This document shows positions 57,269 to 64,000 of a DNA stretch of 64,000 nt, in pieces; position 1 is the stretch's first letter; each line of letters begins with the position of its first letter. The DNA comes from Favolaschia claudopus (lineage: Eukaryota > Basidiomycota > Agaricomycetes > Agaricales > Mycenaceae). The DNA lies in NCBI GenBank assembly GCA_037176885.1, contig JAWWNJ010000197.1, positions 124,001 to 188,000 on the forward strand. Reading direction: 5' to 3'. The notes beneath the pieces were generated by a model, which was not told the origin of the DNA, did not search any database, and saw only the letters and a list, made by a program, of their open reading frames with translations. The translations under genes and the position numbers were made by a program.

Positions 57269-57417
57269 AGTAATGCTACTTTCATAAATACATTTTGTTG
57301 TTTCCCGTCAACGACCAGCTGAGATACCACTCAGTATTTTTATTGAGTTCGATTGCTGAACGCGTCAAGACGCGCTCGATGACCAGTCACGTCACACCTT
57401 TTTTGGCCGCAACCGCC

Positions 57418-57924
57418 ATGTTCGGCGCTCTGCGTGGTGCTTGCAGGTCGTTGTCCACCGCAGCAAAAACTTATCCCTTCTCCAAGACTGCCGCCATTCT
57501 CCCAGAGCCCTATGTAGCGCCCTCAGATGCTCTTAAACTGGGCAAAGGCCTGATGCCTCATCTTGCGAAAACACTTCCGACGCCAGAGAAGCAACAGATG
57601 CTTCGCCAGCTATTCTCGAGACAGTCGCGCAACCAGCTATACCCCGGGTCGATAATCACTGTCACTGTTGAACACGCCCCGACGACTTTCACCGGCGTCC
57701 TGCTCGCCATTCGGAGACGAGGACCAGACACCTCGTTCGTCGTTCGGAATATCATTCAGCGTACCGGAGTAGAGATGCAGTTTTTCGTCAACTCTCCTCA
57801 TTTGAAGCAGATCAAGCTGCTCCAAAAGCCTCCGAAACGGCGAATGAGGAGAGCAAAACTGTTCTATCTTCGAGATTCACCAGAAAAGATGAGTTCGCTT
57901 GCTGGAAATAAAAAGTATCAGTAA
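57418..57924 (+). CDS. Mitochondrial ribosomal protein bL19m
   Basis: A single exon of 168 residues from MFGALRGACRSLSTAAKTYP, which reads as a matrix presequence; an in-frame ATG at 57379 would add 13 residues. The L19 domain is seen in YPGSIITVTVEHAPTTFTGV, LLAIRRRGPDTSFVVRNIIQ, RTGVEMQFFVNSPHLKQIKL and KPPKRRMRRAKLFYLRD. bL19 sits at the subunit interface of the large ribosomal subunit; the yeast mitochondrial form is Img1. The gene begins only about 150 bp after the right end of transposon copy 1, so its original promoter may have been displaced. Confidence 0.9.
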   Translation: MFGALRGACRSLSTAAKTYPFSKTAAILPEPYVAPSDALKLGKGLMPHLAKTLPTPEKQQMLRQLFSRQSRNQLYPGSIITVTVEHAPTTFTGVLLAIRRRGPDTSFVVRNIIQRTGVEMQFFVNSPHLKQIKLLQKPPKRRMRRAKLFYLRDSPEKMSSLAGNKKYQ

Positions 57925-58377
57925 TATGTGAGTCGTCGCTTTTCGTTATCCAACCCCACTCCTCACAGTTGCCCAGTCCAACTCTGAATTACGGGTTCTA
58001 CAATTTGAATTCAACTTGTATAACGCGTGGCCATTCGTTTCGTGGGCTTAGCTTCACCTCAACCAGCAAACCTACCATATCCAGGCAACGTATCTGGGAG
58101 GCGTAGATGAAGGGAGGCACGATTACACAGTAACTGCGCATACATTTTGTGTAGCAATTACGCACAAGTCCTTTGTAGTACGGTTGAATGCGAGTAGGGT
58201 ATCGAATTCACATATCGGACTTCATGAACGACGGACTTGACGTTCAAATGCACGAGAGTAAACATGTGTGAGGGTAAGGCCAACGTTGCGTGTCGGAGAC
58301 GAAGATTATTACCGAAAGTAGTTTGGTCAGAACTCATCTTGACTTGAGCGCTCGCGTTGATCCCGTTCTCTACGTCG
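57925..58377. other. Stretch without a recognised gene
   Basis: This 453-bp stretch is the 3' flank of the bL19m gene and the upstream region of the BAR-domain gene. Nothing else was recognised. Confidence 0.55.
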
Positions 58378-60248
58378 ATGGCACCCACTCGCTCATTCTT
58401 TCGGTCTCGGCGCGACTCCTCTCAGCGCCGGAGCCCCTCTCCCACCTTCTCAGACACAACGAACGTTTCGGCTATGAACTTTGGCGCAAATGGACCTGAA
58501 AAGATAATAACAAGAGCGAATCTCAAAGCGAGTCTTCAAGCATACGAAGACGTGGGTGTCACTGTTGTCAATATGTTGGTCCTACAGCACATAGGAGCTG
58601 ACCAGGTGGACGTAGCTCATGAGAACAAGTTCCCAATACCGCGCAGCGCTCCTCAATCTCTCCAACGCGACTGCTGCATTTGCTGGTGCTATTGAATCTG
58701 CGAGCGGGTAGGGTCACGACCGGCATGTGAGGGACGCGTTCTTAACAAGGTTTTGGGCAGGCTCAAAGGACCTTCATACGAAGCCGGAACGCGATTACAA
58801 GGTTGGCATTCGTTATTCACGATGCTCTAGCTCTCAACTCTCGAAACGAAGCTGCTTCCGGCCTGCATCACTTAATCGGAAACCAATGGCATGTTCTGGT
58901 TGGTGCGAACGGAGGCAGCTGCTGGATGAAGCTGATCGTCGTCGAATAGGCTGAGACACTGGACAAAAAATTCGAAAAACCTCTACGTCAGCACCTCGAT
59001 ACTTACAAGGCGGTTGTCGCGGAGCGGTCCGCTTCCTATGAAAGAGCTTTGAGGGCGAAGTCGGAAATCATTCGAGCCACAGAGATGAGAAACATGCAGA
59101 GAAAGGAACGAAGTCAGTATGCTGGCCTCGGAAACTGGTTTCGATGCTCATATAATTTATCAAAGACCTTCAAAGTTTTCGGGAAGCATTAGGAGTGCTT
59201 CAGCGGCAAGTCGACGAACTGGATGACCTGAAAGTTGCTCATTATCAAGGTAAGTCGCCTTGCAGTATTCGTGTCGTGTTGCTGACGCGTCTCGCGGATT
59301 TAGAGATCCTCGAACATGAGGAGGAAGAGTGGTCCGTCGTGTCTGATAAAGTAAGCAGCTTTCCAGGTGTCTCCATAAAGCTGCACCTCAACTGTGTCCT
59401 TGTAGATATGCATTGTAAGTCATCTCCGACGGCGGATTTTGTGCGTTCTCGAATCTTGGTAGGTTTTGCGCTCGACGATGGATGTTTTCGACAAGTTCAC
59501 TGCGAAAGCGTGTGTGACAAGCTCTTTCTTGATTGCGACTACTTCCTAAAGCATTCCATGTAGTTCTGATCCCGTCATTGAGCCGATGCTGCAGTCCATT
59601 CCGGATCCATTCGACTCTTATGGCCCGCCTCAATCGGAAGACCAGATATTCAGTATCCTCGCTCCGCTTTCAATCATGACAACCAGCAACTCGGCGTCAG
59701 CAAATGGAAGCCCAATGCCCACACCTGTTGTAGAGCTCGAAGGTTTACCTGCGATTTCTGATAATCATGTGTGGATGTCGCCTTCTCCCGGGACAGTAGC
59801 GTTTCCGACTGCTTCCCAGGAATGGGATGATGGCCAGTCTTCAACCCCCATCCCTCGTTCGGTTTCACCGCCGTCGAATCGCAAGCACTTGGCACCTCTT
59901 AACGCCGCACGTCAACCCCGTAAATCGGAAGCGTCGAAGCTGCGGAATGTCCTCTCATCCATTGACGAGACACATTCAAGGCAAGCCAGCAGCGATGATG
60001 ACCATGTGCCTCCAACTATGAATACCTCGACCCCCTCGCCGCCACCGATCGATGAAACGAGTCCAAACCATAGCTGGTCATTTGTGTATGACCAGGCGCA
60101 GGCGGACGATTTGTCGGAGGATCGGGACGGTAAAACGCCAACGAACTCCGTATTTTATCCACGTTCATCAACGCCACCGCGACCACCATTGCAGAGCTCC
60201 GCCTCAGCTCGCTCGAACCCCGAAATGCAGCTTCCTATTGCAACATAG
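58378..60248 (+). CDS. BAR/IMD-like domain protein, IVY1-related
   Basis: Ten exons: 58378-58551, 58616-58707, 58761-58801, 58852-58898, 58950-59112, 59166-59249, 59304-59350, 59406-59414, 59463-59509, 59564-60248; about 462 residues. After a basic, Ser-rich leader the all-helical domain runs from ITRANLKASLQAYEDLMRTS and YRAALLNLSNATAAFAGAIE through HLIGNQWHVLAETLDKKFEK and RSASYERALRAKSEIIRATE to LRSTMDVFDKFTAKASDPVI. This resembles fungal Ivy1, which bends vacuolar membrane and binds Ypt7 and phospholipids. The C-terminal 220 residues are Ser/Pro-rich and disordered. Exon 8 is only nine bases (ATATGCATT), flanked by canonical introns. Intron 6 (59250-59303) keeps the frame without a stop. 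Acceptors were chosen to keep the helical reading continuous. Confidence 0.78.
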
Positions 60249-60343
60249 TGTACATTGCTTTCAATATGCCAAAATAATATGTTCTTTGCGTATATTATCA
60301 TTATTCTCACTATGGACACATGTACTTTTTCTGTATAACCCTA

Positions 60344-62452
60344 TCATTGAGGCCGGACGCCATACTGCTCGAGGACTTTCTCGCCAACGGCTGCAGGACT
60401 TTTAAATAGCATGTCAGTACCGACACTGGTCTTGGGAATGCAATGACATCTCGTATCGACTGCGTTCGACAGAGGATCGACATCAAGCGGTCGAAGCCTA
60501 GTGCTCCAGGTTCAATGCAGCCCATGCGGTGCGAAGTAATGAACTAACCAATTGCAATTCCTCCATGAGGAGGTGCCCCACAGCGTAAGGCGTGTAGTAG
60601 TTGAGAGAAGGGGGCTTTTTCTTCTTCAGTCAACTATGGGGTGGTGTCAAATAACGCGGAAATGAATCTACGTTGCAAACAGACCTGAAGAATGTTCGTA
60701 AAGATATGATTCTGCATATCAGCATCGTGCACTCTGACGGAGCCGCCGCCGATCTCTACCCCGTTGAGGACGAGATCGTAATGTTGTCCGTGAACCTAAT
60801 GCCGAGAACGGGGTAAGGCCAAGTCGCTGGATCAGGAACAACGTACGCCCTCAACGTTACCGCTATACAAAGCTTCCACGTCTTGCCACATTGGAGCCGT
60901 GAACGGATGGTGGGTGCTGCTCCATCTACCATGCGCCAAAAACTCCTTGTCGCCGTCGGCTCGAGTAAACAAGGGGAATTCCGTTATCCACAGGAAGTGA
61001 GGGTCGGTGGTAAGCGAGAGCTTCCCTGATGTCACGTAAATTATTAGCCACAAGGACGGTATGAAGAGGACGCGCCAGAGGATTGAGCGAGTTCTGACAG
61101 CTGAAGGCGAAGTTGTCCTAGTGGCGAAGACCCACCCTGAGGATTCTGATTCACTCGCGAAGAGGGACGTGTGAGAGTCAAATGCTTACTTGTGGGACTC
61201 GAGGACTTCGGCAGAGCCATACCACATCGCCAACCTTCAAATCAAGATTCGTATTGATGCGATCTTCTTGTCTCTCGCTGGCGGCGCCACTGGCGAAGCT
61301 GCTTTGTGCCAGCCATCCAGAAAAGTTCTTTTCCGTCAAAATAATGCGTTCCTGCACAAACCAGGTGTTAGAAGAAGTAATATCTTCTCTGCTCAAGATG
61401 CTTACGACGGGGCGTTCGGACACGCATTCTCGAGACGCGGCAATGAACTCGGGCTCTTGCGATTGGCGAATTGGAATGCATTCAAGGACTTCCCCTCTGC
61501 TTTCCAACGAGGCGCGGTGCTCGGGCGATAAGAAACCCGTGGCATCAATAATCTCAAGAAAACAATCATTTTTGGGGCACGCGGGCGACCAGCAATGTTA
61601 AAAACCTTCAAACCAAACCGAGTGTCGGGTTTATCTGATCCATACTATGAAGGATAATAAATTGTTATCGAGTTCCTAGCTAACACATCAGTCAACGCTC
61701 ACTAGTTTCATTGCCTCGTAATAGGTCATCACTTTGAATCTTGGGGCCAATTCAATTCCCTCGAGGTCTTGCCATATCTTGCGAATTAGGGTTTCAACAA
61801 CGTCACGAACTTCATTGCCTCCGATTCTCCAGACATCTGAACAAGGAGAGGTGGAAGCGTCCTGGTTCCCCCACGAAACAAAAGCCATTTCGAGATCTAT
61901 TTGAGTGAATTCAGGTTGCCTGTCCTTCCGTCCATCTTCGTCGCGGAAACATTTTGCTATCTGGAAATATTTGTCCACGCCCCCGGAGCAGATAAGAAGT
62001 TGCTTTGGCTGTTGAGGAGATTGAGGAAGAGCGAAGAACCGCGGTCCGTCACCGTGTGTGAGCGTACGAGTGGGCACAAGAAATTCTCGAGCACCCTCGG
62101 GAGAAGATCTCAACAATACAGGAGTTTCTACCTCTGTAAAGTCTGCATTGACGTGAGTATAGAAATAAGCTGATGGTGGCTAAGTCATGCCTCGTTCGTG
62201 GAAAGTATTGCGAACTATTTGCGCCACCCGGCTGCGCTTCCTCAAATTAGCCGACAGGGCAGTTCGGCGGAGGTCAAGATAGCGAAATTGGGCTCGTAGG
62301 TCCTCATTGGCCTAGGCACCAGTTGAACAAAGTATAAAGTTTTTCAGAGAGCATGTGGGCGCGTACCAGACCTCGGGAGGTTGAAGGATAGAACGGCAAG
62401 TTGGCGGCCGCGGGGTTTAACAGGATAAAATTGTCGACCTGAACATCAATAC
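60344..62452 (-). pseudogene. Aspartyl-tRNA synthetase, mitochondrial type, cut by a transposon and twice frameshifted
   Basis: The body of a class II aspartyl-tRNA synthetase: [56 protein letters not shown] then [20 protein letters not shown] (motif 2), [47 protein letters not shown], and motif 3 GAPPHGGIAIGFDRLM. The bacterial-type insertion domain is present, as in mitochondrial forms. Exons run 62452-62367, 62311-62191, 62142-61703, 61644-61190, 61145-61076, 61025-60847, 60795-60685, 60633-60549, 60497-60344. The first exon stops at the transposon, so the anticodon-binding domain is absent here. One base is missing in the T run at 61569-61573 and one in the G run at 60434-60436. Introns 62143-62190 and 61026-61075 are GC-AG. 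Whether this is decay or sequence error is discussed in the findings. Confidence 0.85.
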
Positions 62453-62873
62453 TATACTGCCCAATTAGGGCTGGATTTGCACAATGGGTCTGGATTTCCG
62501 ATTTCTCTCTGTTCCCTTTTATCTCTTGCCCCCCGGAAACCTTCCGGCATTCATTCATGTACATCTTAGCTACACACATATGAAAAAACTAAGGGAAAGG
62601 ACGAGAGGAAGGTATTAAGAAAGACTTACCGGAGCATCAAAGTCAGTGATGCTGGAAGGTATCATCCTATTCCGGCCTCAAATCTCAAGGAAAAAACCCC
62701 GGAAAGGGGGAGCAGAGTTGAGATGCATACTAGGCATGCTCTGCGTGCTCGGAATTTTTTACCGGTGCGTCGTTGTTGCGCGCTGGAGGAGAAACGCGTC
62801 AGGTCACAAAATGTCACAATAGAAATCAATCTCCGCTCTGATTGATGTGATTCGTGCTCAGCACTCACCCTCC

Positions 62874-63702
62874 ATGTCTGACGATTCCTTCATCCCCTCA
62901 TCTCCATCTACCGCATTCAGCTTAGCTTTGGACTGGGAGCAGTCTCAACATAAACAGGAAGCCCGGGAAGCACGGGAGGCTGAACTCACACCACAAGAAC
63001 GGGAGGAAGAGGCCGAGGAACGTCGCCGAAAACGCGTCAGATTCAATGGCGAATCTCCCCGGCCAGGAGACCTCTTCCCCTCTCCTTCGCAAGAGGCGCC
63101 GGTTCATTGAAAAGTCTCTAGGATGGTCTAGCCCTTCGCAAACGCCCCGCCCTTCAGCTTTGCAGTCTACAGAGAAAACTTCCAGGTGTGTCCTGCTTCG
63201 TTATCTGTATTCTTCTAGCTCACCCTTCTCAGTTATTATCTGCCCCTGGGATATCTGGACTCGCAGGCTGACTCGCAAGACGTTGTCAATGCCCTCATTG
63301 CTAATCAACCTCAAGGACATTCACCTGAAATGCACACAACCGCCCCGTCGTGTCTACGACTTTACGTCCCAAGACGTTCTGGATCAGCTGGATCATCGGC
63401 TGCAGCCGCCTGTATATGGTACGCCAAATTCACATCTCTGTTATCTTGCCTTTATTAACACCTATTGAGATGATGATGATCTTTCCCAAGAACTCGACCT
63501 AAACCTCGAGCTTCGCGCGCAGCTGTTGCAAGCAGAAGAAGAACGCGACACGGCTTTTGACCAGCTGCGCGCTGCTGAATCCGCATGCGCCGAGGCCATC
63601 TCCGACAAACTGCGGGCAGAGGCAGAGTTGGCGCGATGGAAACAAGCTGCTGAGTCTGCGGCTCCGCTCGTCGCATTAGCTGCTTCCTGTATCAATACAT
63701 AA
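62874..63702 (+). pseudogene. Accessory gene of copy 2, frameshifted
   Basis: Corresponds to the 242-residue accessory gene of copy 1. An extra C at about 63071 breaks exon 1 after GESPRPGD, so the frame stops at 63110; a second extra base near 63338 lies in exon 2. The remainder, including the coiled-coil exon, is unchanged. Confidence 0.8.
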
Positions 63703-63787
63703 CAATTTATTGCATTCATATGGACCACTATTCAAAGGGTGAAACTATTTACTGGATGGAAATATTGCTATGGACATGTATGAAAGA

Positions 63788-64000
63788 TTATGGAGGAGGT
63801 AACTGATTATACGACGGGAAACCGAAGTCCGGGATTAAAGTCAGAATAGGTAAAATTTTGGATGGGATGCAGCGGTTCTTGGGCAAAGGAAGGCATCGAA
63901 AAGCGGCGGGTGAGCAAGCACCGGGTCCACCGAGCCAAGCTGGCCAGAATATTGGATTCGGGGTGCGGAAGTTTGTTGGTACGAGATTGGTGTGTTGTCG
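63788..64000 (-). pseudogene. 3' end of copy 2 transposase, partial
   Basis: The last part of the transposase gene (stop at 63788-63790), cut by the window end. Relative to copy 1 it has an extra G near 63833 and an extra A near 63900, each of which shifts the frame. Confidence 0.75.

Larger units (their letters stand above)
62455..64000. mobile_element. Transposon copy 2, same orientation, truncated by window end
   Basis: Starts TACTGCCCAATTAGG after a TA at 62453-62454 and follows copy 1 base for base, except for single-base length changes in short homopolymers (for example GCC to GCCC at the tip, an extra C near 63071, an extra A near 63338, an extra C near 63426, extra G near 63833). No substitution was noticed by eye. 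The right end is outside the window. Confidence 0.92.

Noticed and set aside
1..64000. tRNA or rRNA genes
   Set aside because: Strings resembling a tRNA B-box (for example near 28190 and 26197) fall in a clear intron or exon and lack the rest of a cloverleaf.

Overview
The window comes from a filamentous basidiomycete, most likely a mushroom-forming Agaricomycete. Genes are dense and lie on both strands. They carry roughly 140 introns, almost all 44-65 bp. Several families typical of Agaricomycetes are present (a DUF6534 membrane protein, a DUF3433 membrane protein, a PL1 pectate lyase). All exon calls were made by hand from splice signals, frame continuity and conserved protein motifs. No tRNA, rRNA or CRISPR array was recognised.

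Layout. 0-8 kb: end of an SPT8-like WD40 gene, a secreted pectate lyase, 5-aminolevulinate synthase (HEM1), acetylornithine aminotransferase (ARG8) and a CWF21/SRRM2-type splicing factor. 8-10.6 kb: two probable non-autonomous transposons and no genes. 10.6-25 kb: CLD1/ABHD5-like lipid hydrolase, METTL3/IME4 m6A methyltransferase, an unknown small protein, SFR1/MEI5-like recombination factor, DPH1, NPC1/NCR1 sterol transporter and RNPS1. 25-32.5 kb: three tightly packed head-to-head pairs (QCR9/uS11m, riboflavin kinase/TAF8, SNAPC4-like Myb factor/SND2). 33-53 kb: DUF3433 protein, a Tim17-like membrane protein, SCH9 kinase, a sucrase/ferredoxin-like (AIM32-type) protein, an unknown mitochondrial protein, a DUF6534 protein, an acyl-CoA dehydrogenase, a Zn2Cys6 regulator and a PABPN1/PAB2 protein.

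53-64 kb is shaped by a large DNA transposon. Copy 1 (53,141-57,268) looks intact: about 334-bp terminal inverted repeats, TA target-site duplication, a pogo/Fot1-like DDE transposase, and a second convergent gene for a coiled-coil protein of unknown function. Copy 2 starts at 62,455 and runs off the window. It sits inside a mitochondrial-type aspartyl-tRNA synthetase gene and removes that gene's 5' part from this window. Between the copies lie bL19m and a BAR-domain protein.

Many genes serve mitochondria (haem, arginine, QCR9, two mitoribosomal proteins, AspRS, acyl-CoA dehydrogenase, probable lipid remodelling), but nothing suggests a co-regulated pathway cluster. The most unusual features are the two-gene transposon and its insertion in AspRS, the C/G-palindrome repeat array inside a TA-flanked element upstream of CWF21, several GC-AG introns, and microexons of 9, 16 and 20 nt. 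From about 60.4 kb onward coding frames are broken only by single-base homopolymer indels, which may be assembly error.
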